From the NCBI GenBank assembly GCA_035519475.1, contig DATIWI010000179.1, positions 39,440 to 103,439 of the forward strand: DNA of 64,000 nucleotides. The letters are read 5' to 3'. Within the stretch, counting starts at the first letter, position 1; each line of letters starts with the position of its first letter. The translations under genes were made by a program, and so were the position numbers. The notes beneath the pieces are model-generated. The model saw only the letters and a list, made by a program, of their open reading frames with translations. It did no database searches and was not told the DNA's origin. This document shows positions 51,660 to 60,232 of the stretch, piece by piece. Source of the stretch: Fen-1467 sp035519475. GTDB lineage: Bacteria; Verrucomicrobiota; Verrucomicrobiia; Opitutales; Opitutaceae.

Positions 51660-53009
51660 CTACACGAGCGCGGGGGTGGCGGCGCTTCGGTGCTTGCCGG
51701 CCTCGGCGTAGTCCTTGAACTCGTCGCCGAATTTCTGGACGAAGCTCTGCGTGGGCCAGGCGCAGGCCTCGCCGAAGGGGCAGACGGTGCGGCCGGCGAT
51801 CTGGTCCGCCACGCTTTTGAGCAGCTCGCCGTCGCCGGGGCGGGCGTCGCCGTGCACCATGCGGGCGGTGATCTTCTTCATCCAGAGCGAGCCCTCGCGG
51901 CAGGGCGTGCACTGGCCGCAGCTCTCGTGGGCGTAGAAGGCCGCGATATTCGCCAGCGCCGCGACCATGTCGGCCGAATCGTCGAGCACGATTACGCCGC
52001 CGGAGCCGCCCATCGAGCCGCACGCCGCCAGCGAATCGAAGTCCAGCGGGATGTCCTCCACCCCCCAGTCCACCGTCGAGCCGTCGCGCAGCCGCAGGTT
52101 GAACCGTTCGCCGAACCGGAGGACCTTGGAGGACGAGCCGCCGGGGATCACGGCCTTGAACTTCCGCCCGGGAGGGGGGCCGCCGCAGACCTCGTGGAGC
52201 AGCTGGCCGAGGGTGATCTTGCCGCACTCGAACTCGTAGTAGCCCGGCCGCCGCACGTGGCCGCTCACGCAGAGCAGACGCGTGCCGGTGTTGTTGTTGG
52301 TGCCGATCCGCGCGAAGGCCTCGCCGCCCATGGCGGCCACATGCTTCACGTGGCAGAGGGTCTCCACGTTGTTCACGATGGTCGGACACTGGTAGAGACC
52401 GAGCACCGCGGGGAAGTACGGCGGCTTGATGCGCGGATAGGGGCGCTTGCCCTCGAGCGACTCGATCAGGCCGGTCTCCTCGCCGCAGATGTAGGCGCCG
52501 GCCCCGCGGTGCACATAGATCTCGCAGGAATAGCCGGTGCCGAGGATGTTGGGCCCCGCGAACTGGTGCGCCCGCGCCTCGGCAATCGCGGCCTCGAGCA
52601 GGCGCGCGCCCTGCGGAAACTCGCCGCGGATGTAGATGTAAGCCTGCTTCACCTGGTTCGCCCAGCACGCGATCAGGATGCCCTCGAGCAGCTGGTGCGG
52701 ATCCTGGTGGATGATGTAGCGGTCCTTGAACGTCCCGGGCTCGGACTCATCGGCATTGGCGATCAGATAAATGGGCTTGCCGCTGCGGCGGTCGACCAGC
52801 GACCACTTGACGCCGCAGGGGAACCCGGCGCCGCCCCGCCCGCGCAGGCCGGACTTCTTCACCTCGTCAATCAGTTCCTCCGGCCGGCGCACGACCGATT
52901 TCCGCAACACCTCGTAGCCGCCGTGCCGCAGGTAACACGGGAGGTCGGTTGTGTAGCCGGGCTCGCCAAGATGCTGGCAGATCAGGCGGCGTTCAGCGAA
53001 AGGCGGCAT
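51660..53009 (-). CDS. nuoF: NADH-quinone oxidoreductase subunit F
   Basis: 449 aa. NADH/FMN sites: GLRGRGGAGFPCGVKWSLVD, LIANADESEPGTFKDRYIIH and GAGAYICGEETGLIESLEGK. The N3 [4Fe-4S] cluster uses HESCGQCTPCREGS and a later Cys in RTVCPFGEA. NuoF takes electrons from NADH. The gene begins 33 bp after the gamma-glutamylcyclotransferase-like gene that separates it from nuoE. Confidence 0.97.
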   Translation of the reverse strand: MPPFAERRLICQHLGEPGYTTDLPCYLRHGGYEVLRKSVVRRPEELIDEVKKSGLRGRGGAGFPCGVKWSLVDRRSGKPIYLIANADESEPGTFKDRYIIHQDPHQLLEGILIACWANQVKQAYIYIRGEFPQGARLLEAAIAEARAHQFAGPNILGTGYSCEIYVHRGAGAYICGEETGLIESLEGKRPYPRIKPPYFPAVLGLYQCPTIVNNVETLCHVKHVAAMGGEAFARIGTNNNTGTRLLCVSGHVRRPGYYEFECGKITLGQLLHEVCGGPPPGRKFKAVIPGGSSSKVLRFGERFNLRLRDGSTVDWGVEDIPLDFDSLAACGSMGGSGGVIVLDDSADMVAALANIAAFYAHESCGQCTPCREGSLWMKKITARMVHGDARPGDGELLKSVADQIAGRTVCPFGEACAWPTQSFVQKFGDEFKDYAEAGKHRSAATPALV

Positions 53010-53042
53010 GGACGGTGCAATTCAAGGGTGAAGCATTCGGGC

Positions 53043-53486
53043 TCAGCGGCTGGCGGGCCCGCTGTCCTCGCGCAGGAATTTCGCGTAGTCGCCGTGCGGA
53101 ATCGGCTGCAGGTCGAACAACGGGCGCTGGAAGACGTAAGCCCAGGCGGTCACAGTGCGCCCGTCACGCAGGGTGACGGGCACGAGATCCCGGCGGAATT
53201 CGCTCGTGTCGGGCGAGGCCGGGTCGAAGCCCTCGTATTGATCGAGCCGCACGAAGGCGGCTTGCGGCGCAAACACCCGGTAGACCTCGCCGGTGACGGC
53301 CGCGCCCTGCGGATCGTGCACGAATACGGGAAAGTCGACGGCCTGATACAGGCGGCCCTTCACCGTGCCGTGGCCCACCAGTTCCGCGCCATCGGCCAGC
53401 AGGCGGTGCGCGGCATGCCCCGCGGCCCGCCGCAGCGTGCCATAGGTGAAAAGCAGGTCGGTGGGAGGCGTTTCGGTCATGGTCAA
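53043..53486 (-). CDS. Gamma-glutamylcyclotransferase-like protein (GGCT/AIG2 fold) inside the nuo operon
   Basis: 147 aa. The BtrG/AIG2-type fold shows LLFTYGTLRRAAGHAAHRLL (the YGTL phosphate/substrate loop), a KGRLYQAVDFPVFV segment and VRLDQYEGFDP with the expected acidic catalytic residue. Its ATG overlaps the nuoE TGA (ATGA), so it is translated as part of the operon, which is not a usual complex I gene. It may act on gamma-glutamyl amines or peptides. A role in complex I is not established and may be incidental. Confidence 0.85.
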   Translation of the reverse strand: MTMTETPPTDLLFTYGTLRRAAGHAAHRLLADGAELVGHGTVKGRLYQAVDFPVFVHDPQGAAVTGEVYRVFAPQAAFVRLDQYEGFDPASPDTSEFRRDLVPVTLRDGRTVTAWAYVFQRPLFDLQPIPHGDYAKFLREDSGPASR

Positions 53487-53986
53487 CGGCCCCCCTGGAC
53501 GCCGCGGACCGCGGCCTCCTGTTTGATCCGCGCGGCGAGCTCGCGCGCCCGGGCGGAATCAACCTTTTCGTGCAGCTCCTCATCGATCATCACGACCGGG
53601 CCGGTGCCGCAGCTCGCCAGACATTCCACGAACTCGATGGTCACCTCCCCGTCCGCCGACGTCTCGCCGGGCGCGCAGTCGAACTGCCTGCGGAACTCCT
53701 CGCAGACCTGGTAGCCGCCCACCAGCGCGCACGACAGCGTCCGGCAAACCCTGATGTGGCGACGGCCGACGGGCTTCTGCCGGAACATCGGGTAGAACGT
53801 GACCAGCTCGTAGATGTTGATCGGCTGCAGTTCGAGCTTCTGCGCGATCCACTCGATGGCCTCCGGGGAAACAAACCCCTGATCCTCCTGCACCAGGTGC
53901 AGCAGCGGCAACGCCGCACTTCGCTTCACCGGATAGTGCGTGATGACCTCGTCGATCTTCTGGAGGGTTTCGGGCTTGAGCTTCAT
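53483..53986 (-). CDS. nuoE: NADH-quinone oxidoreductase subunit E
   Basis: 167 aa from MKLKPETLQKIDEVITHYPV. The thioredoxin-like [2Fe-2S] domain has the ligands in RVCRTLSCALVGG (C-x4-C) and VECLASCGTGPVVMIDEELH (C-x3-C). The helical N-terminus SAALPLLHLVQEDQGFVSPE is typical. It forms the NADH-input module with NuoF. The upstream codons with a Cys-rich frame come from a repeat element and are not used. Confidence 0.96.
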   Translation of the reverse strand: MKLKPETLQKIDEVITHYPVKRSAALPLLHLVQEDQGFVSPEAIEWIAQKLELQPINIYELVTFYPMFRQKPVGRRHIRVCRTLSCALVGGYQVCEEFRRQFDCAPGETSADGEVTIEFVECLASCGTGPVVMIDEELHEKVDSARARELAARIKQEAAVRGVQGGR

Positions 53987-53987
53987 C

Positions 53988-54083
53988 TTGAAACCACAAA
54001 GGCACAGAGGGCACAAAGAAGCCGGGAGATCGCGTTCAAATGATTCATGTCTCTGTGTGCTCTGTGTCTCGGTGGTTGAAACC
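53988..54083. repeat. Imperfect inverted-repeat element (CACAGAG type) between nuoD and nuoE
   Basis: Left arm TGAAACCACAAAGGCACAGAG followed by GGCACAAAGAA (53989-54020). The right arm (54050-54080) read on the other strand is TTCAACCACCGAGACACAGA then GCACACAGAGA. About 22 of 31 aligned positions match. The arms enclose 29 bp that include ATTCATG and CAAATGA. The AACCAC..AG.CACAGAG pattern recurs in intergenic DNA of many bacteria. I treat it as a small non-autonomous repeat. It contributes the upstream extension of the nuoE frame. Confidence 0.65.
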
Positions 54084-54097
54084 GCCTGGATCGGAAA

Positions 54098-55333
54098 TCA
54101 GCGATCGCACTCGCCCATCACGAAGTCGAAGGAGCCCAGGATGGAGACGATGTCGGCGACCATCGCGCCGACGCACACCCGGGGCAGGATGCTGAGGTTG
54201 CAGAACGACGGGCTGCGGATCTTCAGGCGCCACGGGACGCCGCCGCCCTTGGATACCACATAGAAGCCGAGGGCGCCCTTGGGGTTCTCGGCCTCGAAAT
54301 ACACCTCGCCGGCCGGCATCTGCGGGCCCTCGGTCACGAGAATGAAGTTCTGGATCAGCTCCTCCATGCTGGTGAGAATCTTGTCCTTGGGCGGCGCGAA
54401 GATCCGCCGGGCATCCCGCGCGTACCAGTCGCCGCCGGGAAAATGGCTGATCGCCTGCCGGACGATGCGCACCGACTGGCGCATCTCCTCACCGCGGCAG
54501 AGGTAGCGATCGTAGCAGTCGCCCTTGCTGCCGACGGGAACGTCGAATTCGTACTGCTCATAACCGCAGTAAGGCTGGTCCTTGCGGAGGTCGAGCGGCA
54601 CGCCGCTGGCCCGCAGGTTGGGCCCGGTGAGGCCGTAGGCAATGGCGTCCTCCTTCGCGATGACGCCGATGCCCGCCGTGCGGTCCTGGAAGATTTTGTT
54701 GCGCGTCAGCAGCGCCAGCGTCTCCTCGAGAATCGGCAGAAACTGGTCGCAGAACGCATTGACGCGGTCGAGCCAGCCGTCGGGCACGTCGCGCGCCACG
54801 CCGCCGATGCGCGTGTAGCTCGTGGTGAAGCGGGCGCCGGTCAGCTCTTCGAACAGCCGGTAGAGCTTCTCGCGTTCGGTGAAGGTGTAGAGGAACACGG
54901 TCCAGGCGCCCACATCGATGCCGAAGGCGCCGAGGCCCATGAGGTGCGAGGAGATGCGCGCCAGCTCGGCGATGATCACGCGGATGGCCTGGCAGCGCGG
55001 CGGCACCTCGAGCTTGGCCAGCCTCTCCACTGCGAGGGCGTAGGCGACGTTGTTGGCGAGGGGCGCCAGGTAGTCCAGCCGGTCCGTATAGGGCACGAAC
55101 TGGTTGTAGGTCATGTTCTCGGCGATCTTCTCGTCGCCGCGGTGCAGGTAGCCGACCACCGGGTCCGCCCTGGTGACAACCTCGCCGTCGAGCTCCATCT
55201 GCAGCCGCAGCACGCCGTGCGTGGACGGGTGCGACGGCCCCATGTTGATCGACATCTTCTCGGGCAGGAACTCCCCGGCCGCCGCGGTCGCGGTTCTCGC
55301 GGCACTGTCAGGGAAATTGTAGTCGTGGGCCAT
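54098..55333 (-). CDS. nuoD: NADH-quinone oxidoreductase subunit D
   Basis: 411 aa. The [NiFe]-hydrogenase-like fold has INMGPSHPSTHGVLRLQMEL, VGYLHRGDEKIAENMTYNQF and the quinone-site Tyr/His in PYTDRLDYLA. RGDEKIAEN and the closing LGSFDFVMGECDR are diagnostic. NuoD forms the quinone cavity with NuoB. It lies 32 bp after nuoC; NuoC and NuoD are separate here, not fused. Confidence 0.97.
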   Translation of the reverse strand: MAHDYNFPDSAARTATAAAGEFLPEKMSINMGPSHPSTHGVLRLQMELDGEVVTRADPVVGYLHRGDEKIAENMTYNQFVPYTDRLDYLAPLANNVAYALAVERLAKLEVPPRCQAIRVIIAELARISSHLMGLGAFGIDVGAWTVFLYTFTEREKLYRLFEELTGARFTTSYTRIGGVARDVPDGWLDRVNAFCDQFLPILEETLALLTRNKIFQDRTAGIGVIAKEDAIAYGLTGPNLRASGVPLDLRKDQPYCGYEQYEFDVPVGSKGDCYDRYLCRGEEMRQSVRIVRQAISHFPGGDWYARDARRIFAPPKDKILTSMEELIQNFILVTEGPQMPAGEVYFEAENPKGALGFYVVSKGGGVPWRLKIRSPSFCNLSILPRVCVGAMVADIVSILGSFDFVMGECDR

Positions 55334-55365
55334 TGGTGCGAGCTTTCAGCTTCAGGCTCCAAGCC

Positions 55366-55992
55366 TCAGGCATCATTCGGCTTCTCCTGCTGCTCGGTCC
55401 AGCTCTCGTCCCTCGCCCGCGGTTCGGCCTCGTCCAGGGGACCGCCGGGCGCGGCGACGAACGGCCCGCCCATATAAGGGGCCGGTTTCACACCCGCGCC
55501 GGTCTCCGCGGCCACCTCCGCGTCCGCCAGCGCCGTGTCGAGGCCGGCCAGCGGGAAATCTTTGCGCAGCGGGAAATACGGGTACCCGTCCCACATCAGG
55601 ATCCGGCGCAGATCGGGATGGCCGGTGAATTCAATGCCAAACATGTCATACGCCTCGCGCTCATGCCAGTTGGCGCCCGGCCAGAGACCGCTGGCGCTCG
55701 GCATGGCGGGCTTGGCGTCATCCGCGCAAGTGGCCGCCACCCGCACGTAGGTGTGCCGCGTGGTCGAGAGCAGGTGCCAGACCACGGTGAAGCGCGGCGC
55801 GGTGCCCACGCCCGAATCGATCGCGGTCAGATCCGCCAACAGATCGAAGGCGGCCTCGTCGCGCAGGAATTGCAGGACCGCCAGCGCCTGCCCGGACGGG
55901 ACGTTGCACGCCGGCCAGTCGAGACTCTCGCGCCCGGTGACCTGGGGGAACTTCTCCCTGAGCGCGGTGGCGACGTCGGCGGTGGCGGTCAT
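55366..55992 (-). CDS. nuoC: NADH-quinone oxidoreductase subunit C
   Basis: 208 aa from MTATADVATALREKFPQVTG. The NuoC core is clear: LADLTAIDSGVGTAPRFTVV, GANWHEREAYDMFGIEFTGH, and PDLRRILMWDGYPYFPLRKD. Its 40-residue C-terminal tail is longer than needed and Pro/Glu-rich. It is a structural subunit of the connecting module. It starts 20 bp after nuoB. Confidence 0.95.
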   Translation of the reverse strand: MTATADVATALREKFPQVTGRESLDWPACNVPSGQALAVLQFLRDEAAFDLLADLTAIDSGVGTAPRFTVVWHLLSTTRHTYVRVAATCADDAKPAMPSASGLWPGANWHEREAYDMFGIEFTGHPDLRRILMWDGYPYFPLRKDFPLAGLDTALADAEVAAETGAGVKPAPYMGGPFVAAPGGPLDEAEPRARDESWTEQQEKPNDA

Positions 55993-56012
55993 CGGGGCGC
56001 GGCGCGGGTGGT

Positions 56013-56522
56013 TCAGGCGCGGAAAAGCCGTTTCGCCGCCGGCTCGCGGCGGACCTTTTCCTGCAATTTGATCAACGCATCCAGCAGGGCCTCGGGCCGC
56101 GGCGGGCAGCCGCTCACATAAACATCCACCGGCAGGATCCGGTCCACGCCCTGCAGCACCGCGTAGCTGCGGTACATGCCGCCCGTGCTGGCGCAGGCGC
56201 CCATGGCGATGACCCATTTCGGCGCCGGCATCTGGTCGTAGAGGCGGCGGACCTGCGGGGCCATCTTGTAGGTGACGGTGCCGGAGACAATCATGCAGTC
56301 CGACTGGCGGGGGGAGAACCGCATGACCTCGGCGCCGAAGCGGGCGATGTCGAAGCGCGCTGCGGCCACGGCCATCAGCTCGATCGCGCAGCAGGCCAGC
56401 CCCATCGGCATGGGCCACATCGAGTTGGTGCGGATCCAGTTGATCACCGCGTCCAGGCGGGAAACGACCACATCCCCCTCGATCTTGCTGTCGAATGCGA
56501 GTTCGGTGTTCGGCGAGACCAT
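56013..56522 (-). CDS. nuoB: NADH-quinone oxidoreductase subunit B
   Basis: 169 aa from MVSPNTELAFDSKIEGDVVV; a TTG at 56540 is a weaker alternative. The cluster N2 ligands are in WPMPMGLACCAIELMAVAAA (adjacent Cys pair), MGACASTGGMYRSYAVLQGV and VYVSGCPPRPEALLDALIKL. It carries the last cluster before quinone. It is the first gene of the operon in this window: no nuoA precedes it, and the 207 bp upstream lead to a tRNA gene. Confidence 0.97.
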   Translation of the reverse strand: MVSPNTELAFDSKIEGDVVVSRLDAVINWIRTNSMWPMPMGLACCAIELMAVAAARFDIARFGAEVMRFSPRQSDCMIVSGTVTYKMAPQVRRLYDQMPAPKWVIAMGACASTGGMYRSYAVLQGVDRILPVDVYVSGCPPRPEALLDALIKLQEKVRREPAAKRLFRA

Positions 56523-56682
56523 GGTGGCGCGCAAAATCAAGCCACGCTACCACCCGGCCTTGGTCGCGCAAGGAGGTTTTGGACGGGCGATCCATTCGAC
56601 GTCGGCTTGCGTTCCCTCCGTGGGGGCGCAGGCGGATTTAACCCCTTGACCCATGCGAGGGCTTTGCGCTCTATTTCGCCCC

Positions 56683-56710
56683 TTGTCCACGCGGCCGGCG
56701 ATCCTATAGC
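56683..56710 (+). promoter_or_regulatory. Possible sigma-70-type promoter of the tRNA-Ser gene
   Basis: TTGTCC (56683-56688) and TATAGC (56705-56710) are spaced 16 bases, and the tRNA begins 19 bases past the second hexamer. Both hexamers match the consensus at four of six positions. A second candidate, TTGACC at 56646-56651 with CTCTAT at 56669-56674, is weaker. Confidence 0.4.
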
Positions 56711-56729
56711 ATACGCCGGCCCCATCTCC

Positions 56730-56842
<113 letters not shown>

Positions 56843-57070
56843 CGACGCGAATTGCGCCGAGCCGCGCAGCGTTTGAGGCAGGATTTGGGCGAACCGGAGC
56901 AAGGGCGGAGGCGGTCCCGAATCTCGAGGACCTCCGGGATCCCCAGCCGTCGACGGGGCAGATCTCGCTTCTCTCGATTCCGCCGCCCGCCGCGGCATGG
57001 TGGAAAGACGTGCCACCCGGCCTCGATTCGCCTTCCTCCTGGCGCCAGATCCTTCAGATTTGACCCGATC

Positions 57071-57823
57071 ATGACCGGCGTCGTTTCCCAGATGGCCCGC
57101 GACTTGAGCAACCTCGGCGTAAGAAGAGGAGGCGTCCTGCTCGTCCATGCGTCCCTCAAATCGCTCGGCAGACTGCCCGACGGACCCGAGACCGCGATCG
57201 CGGGCTTGTTCGAAGCGCTCGGCAGCGAGGGGACTCTCCTCATGCCGGCGCTTTCCTACGAGACGGTCAATGCGGCAAACCCGAACTTCCGCGTGACGAG
57301 CACACCGTCCTGTGTCGGCGCGTTGCCCGAGTATTTCCGGAAGAGATCCGGGACCATGCGGAGCGTTCATCCCACCCACTCGGCCTGCGGGATCGGACCC
57401 CGCGCCGGCACCCTGCTCGGCCAGCACCTCCGGGACGTCACGCCCTGCGGACCGCATTCGCCCTTCTTCAGGCTCAGGGATGAGGCGGGCCAGATCCTGT
57501 TCCTCGGCTGCGGCCTGAAGCCCAACACGTCGATGCACGCCGTGGAGGAGCTCGTCGAGCCACCCTATCTGTACAACGGCTGGGTCGACTACCGGATCAC
57601 GCTGGCCGACGGCAGCGACACCACGATGCGGGTCCGGCGGCACGGTTTCCAAGGCTGGGCACAGCGGTACGACCGGATCGAGGCCGTCATGGGGAAGGAA
57701 GGCATCAGCGCGGGCCAAGTCCTGTCCGCGGGCTGCTTTCTGCTGGAGGCCCCGATCTTCTGGCGCAGGGCGCATCAGGCCCTGCGCGACGCGCCGTTGT
57801 TCTTCGTGGACCGAGTGGCCTGA
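57071..57823 (+). CDS. AAC(3)-like aminoglycoside N-acetyltransferase family protein
   Basis: 250 aa from MTGVVSQMARDLSNLGVRRG. Family markers: GGVLLVHASLKSLGRLPDGP, GTLLMPALSYETVNAANPNF, SVHPTHSACGIGP with the His active-site region, and a glycine-rich FLGCGLKPNTSMHAVEELVE. The fold transfers acetyl from acetyl-CoA to an amine of a sugar. In many bacteria such proteins act in metabolite or glycan modification rather than drug resistance. It lies 251 bp past tRNA-Ser with no obvious feature between, and the next gene begins 23 bp after it. Confidence 0.85.
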   Translation: MTGVVSQMARDLSNLGVRRGGVLLVHASLKSLGRLPDGPETAIAGLFEALGSEGTLLMPALSYETVNAANPNFRVTSTPSCVGALPEYFRKRSGTMRSVHPTHSACGIGPRAGTLLGQHLRDVTPCGPHSPFFRLRDEAGQILFLGCGLKPNTSMHAVEELVEPPYLYNGWVDYRITLADGSDTTMRVRRHGFQGWAQRYDRIEAVMGKEGISAGQVLSAGCFLLEAPIFWRRAHQALRDAPLFFVDRVA

Positions 57824-57846
57824 CTGACGTTGAAATGGAGTCCGCC

Positions 57847-59442
57847 ATGACGCGACGATACCGAGTCGGCTTTGCCCGGCGGGAATTGAACGAGAGCGGC
57901 GTCCTGCCGGCGGAGGCGTTTCTCGCCCCGCTGGAGGTACGGTGCCTGGTTGTGGATACCGATTCCGGCCCGGCCTGCTGGGCCGTGTTTGATCTCACGT
58001 GCTTTCTTCCCGATCAAGGCACGGCGATCCGCACGGCGATCGCGGCCGCGTTGGGCTGCGAACGGGAGGCGGTGGTCGTGCATTGCACGCATACCCATTC
58101 AGTCCCGGATTTCTTTTGCGCGTTTCCAGTGGAAGTACTTGCAAACCAGGCGGCGGCGGCGGCCAGGGAGGCTCAATCCCGGATGCGGCCGTTCCGGCTG
58201 GTCGGGACCACCATCGACGTTGGGAACCGATTCAGCGTGCGGCGGCGCAAGCTCCTGCCCGGGATCGGCGTGTTCACCGTCTGGTATGGCTATCGACTGG
58301 CGCGTGGACGTCCCGACGGGGCGCGGCTCATCCGGGAGCAAGCCGGGCGGATCTTTGGGCGGCGGGTTACCCAAATGCCAGAGTTCGCAGGGCCGATCTG
58401 GTTTGACGATCCGGTCGATCCGTTGGCCCAGGGACTCGTCTTCGTAAGCGCGGATGGGACGGCAATCGGAAGCCTGCTCCGCTTTGCCGCGCATCCGCAT
58501 ACGACCTCCCACGTTCGGCGGCTGCGTTATCATCCCGATTTTCCGGGCTTCGCCCGCCAGACAATGGAACGCGGACTCGGCGGAATGTGCATCTATCTGA
58601 CTGGCCCGTGTGGCGACATCGTCCCCAAAGAGAAGATGCGATTCCACCTGCCGCCAGCGGCGGAAAGACCGGCCGAAACCGAGCGGTATTTCGGACCCAG
58701 TTACTGGCACAAAGAGACGATTCCGGGCGAGGCGTTGCGGGCGGCACGAAAGATGGGGGAAAGTCTCGCTGCGGCCGTCCTGGCCGGGCTGACCAAGGGG
58801 CCCCGTCAGCGATCGCCAGAAGCCCGGGCTGGTGCGGGATCGCCTGCCTGGACCACCGCTCCGTGTCGGCCGTCGGTGGTCCGTTGCCGGACGGTGAAAC
58901 TGACGGTGCCCATCCGGGAAGACTATGCAGCATCATCCGCGGCCGCGACAACCGCTCAGGAAGCCGCCACCGAGCGCCTGCTTGAGCTGCAGCGGGATGG
59001 GCGGAGGAAGCGGGCCGCCCCCTGGGTGATTCGCTCCCAAGCGGACCGGATCCAGCAGCTCAGCCTCGAGGCGCTCGACATTCGCACTCTCCCCGCACGG
59101 GCGCGGCGATCGCGGCGGTTGATCCTGGAAATGGGGCTCCTGCAGCTCGGAGACATCGTCCTGGTTGGACTGCCGAGTGAGCCCTGCTTGGAGAGTTCGC
59201 TCCACCTGCGCGCCCACACGCTCGGCCACGAGCTGTGGACCGTTTCGTTGGTGAACGGCTGGGTCGGCTACCTGCCGGGCTCGTTCGACTGCCTGGCCGG
59301 CGGCTACGAGGGGGTCCGGACACCGCTGCCACCGGATGGGTTGGTCGCGTACGACACGCAGGCGTGCGACGCCATCCGGGAATTGACGGGCTGCACGCGG
59401 GACCCCCGACCGGCTCACAGGCTAAGTTCTCAGCGCGGTTGA
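57847..59442 (+). CDS. Neutral-ceramidase-like amidohydrolase
   Basis: 531 aa from MTRRYRVGFARRELNESGVL; GGAG six bases upstream decides this over an ATG at 57835. The neutral/alkaline ceramidase fold is suggested by the start VGFARRELNESG, by VVHCTHTHSVPDF (zinc His pair), by RFAAHPHTTSHVRRLRYHPD, and by the CIYLTGPCGDIVPKEKM segment, a block conserved in the family. It has no signal peptide, unlike secreted ceramidases, so it may cleave an intracellular acyl amide. It is adjacent to the AAC(3)-like acetyltransferase, which invites a joint role on the same metabolite. That role is inference. Confidence 0.75.
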   Translation: MTRRYRVGFARRELNESGVLPAEAFLAPLEVRCLVVDTDSGPACWAVFDLTCFLPDQGTAIRTAIAAALGCEREAVVVHCTHTHSVPDFFCAFPVEVLANQAAAAAREAQSRMRPFRLVGTTIDVGNRFSVRRRKLLPGIGVFTVWYGYRLARGRPDGARLIREQAGRIFGRRVTQMPEFAGPIWFDDPVDPLAQGLVFVSADGTAIGSLLRFAAHPHTTSHVRRLRYHPDFPGFARQTMERGLGGMCIYLTGPCGDIVPKEKMRFHLPPAAERPAETERYFGPSYWHKETIPGEALRAARKMGESLAAAVLAGLTKGPRQRSPEARAGAGSPAWTTAPCRPSVVRCRTVKLTVPIREDYAASSAAATTAQEAATERLLELQRDGRRKRAAPWVIRSQADRIQQLSLEALDIRTLPARARRSRRLILEMGLLQLGDIVLVGLPSEPCLESSLHLRAHTLGHELWTVSLVNGWVGYLPGSFDCLAGGYEGVRTPLPPDGLVAYDTQACDAIRELTGCTRDPRPAHRLSSQRG

Positions 59443-59626
59443 GCAAAGGTGTGACGCCGCAAGTCGTCGCTGCTCACCGGATCATCGACTCTGTGGTGTA
59501 ACATCTCGTCGCTGAGGAACGGGCAGCGTTCGTGGTGCTACGGAATCGGAAGGATTACGCGGGTGCAGCCCCGCCGGCGGAGCGCCGTCCGCCGGGCCGC
59601 CCCGCGAGCGCCTGGAAAAAGTCAAC

Positions 59627-60232
59627 TCACGCCGCCCGAGGTCCCGCCGCCCGCCGCCAAATCGGAAACGCGGCCAGGGCGCAGGCCACGCCCCCGAGGT
59701 GGGCGAGCGGAACGGTGCGCACCCCGGCGTCGAACTGCACCACCAGCGGCGCACGGGTGACCAACTCCAACACGATCTTGGCGGCGACGAGCAGCAACAC
59801 CCCCAGCCAGAACCAGCGCGGCTCGTTGGCGTCGCGCCGCAACTGCACCAGCGCCAACAGCACCAGCAGGCCCGTCGCGATGCCCGAGAGCCCGGCGTAG
59901 CGGTTCAGCCCCGGCTCAAGGAAGAACAGCAACAGCGAGATCACCGGCGTCGCCAGGAGGTAGAACCAGCGCGCCCCCGGCGGGGTGATCGACTCCAGCC
60001 AGACGCCGGCGGGCACAAACACCGCCAGATCCCAAAGCAGGTGGTTGCCCGTGAAATGCACCAGATGTCCGGTCCACAAACGCCATAGCTGGCCGGCAAT
60101 GACGTCCACCCGGTCGTAGATCAGTCCCCCGGCCATGGTTGGCCAAGCGAACGCCAGTCCCGCCGTCGCGGCGATCCCCAGCGTGCTCCACGACCGGGCC
60201 GCGCCACGGCCTAGCTCTTTCGCGCGTAGCAT
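59627..60232 (-). CDS. rrtA: Rhombosortase (rhomboid-family intramembrane serine protease)
   Basis: 201 aa. Six hydrophobic segments carry the rhombosortase pattern: GHLVHFTGNHLLWDLAVFVP, the catalytic Ser in YAGLSGIATGLLVLL and the catalytic His in VPLAHLGGVACALA. Rhombosortases cleave GlyGly-CTERM proteins for surface display or release. Its ATG lies inside the last codons of the upstream NHL-repeat gene, 22 bases before that stop ends, so translation is coupled. That neighbour has a Gly-rich C-terminal tail, span and basic end, which fits as its substrate. Confidence 0.88.
   Translation of the reverse strand: MLRAKELGRGAARSWSTLGIAATAGLAFAWPTMAGGLIYDRVDVIAGQLWRLWTGHLVHFTGNHLLWDLAVFVPAGVWLESITPPGARWFYLLATPVISLLLFFLEPGLNRYAGLSGIATGLLVLLALVQLRRDANEPRWFWLGVLLLVAAKIVLELVTRAPLVVQFDAGVRTVPLAHLGGVACALAAFPIWRRAAGPRAA

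Noticed and set aside
50325..53714. 1129-codon open frame on the plus strand across nuoG, nuoF and nuoE
   Set aside because: Composition is His/Arg/Ala-rich with no fold, and the minus strand encodes three unmistakable complex I subunits over the same DNA.
56523..56729. A missed nuoA ahead of nuoB
   Set aside because: The gap is only 207 bp and has no frame with three membrane spans.
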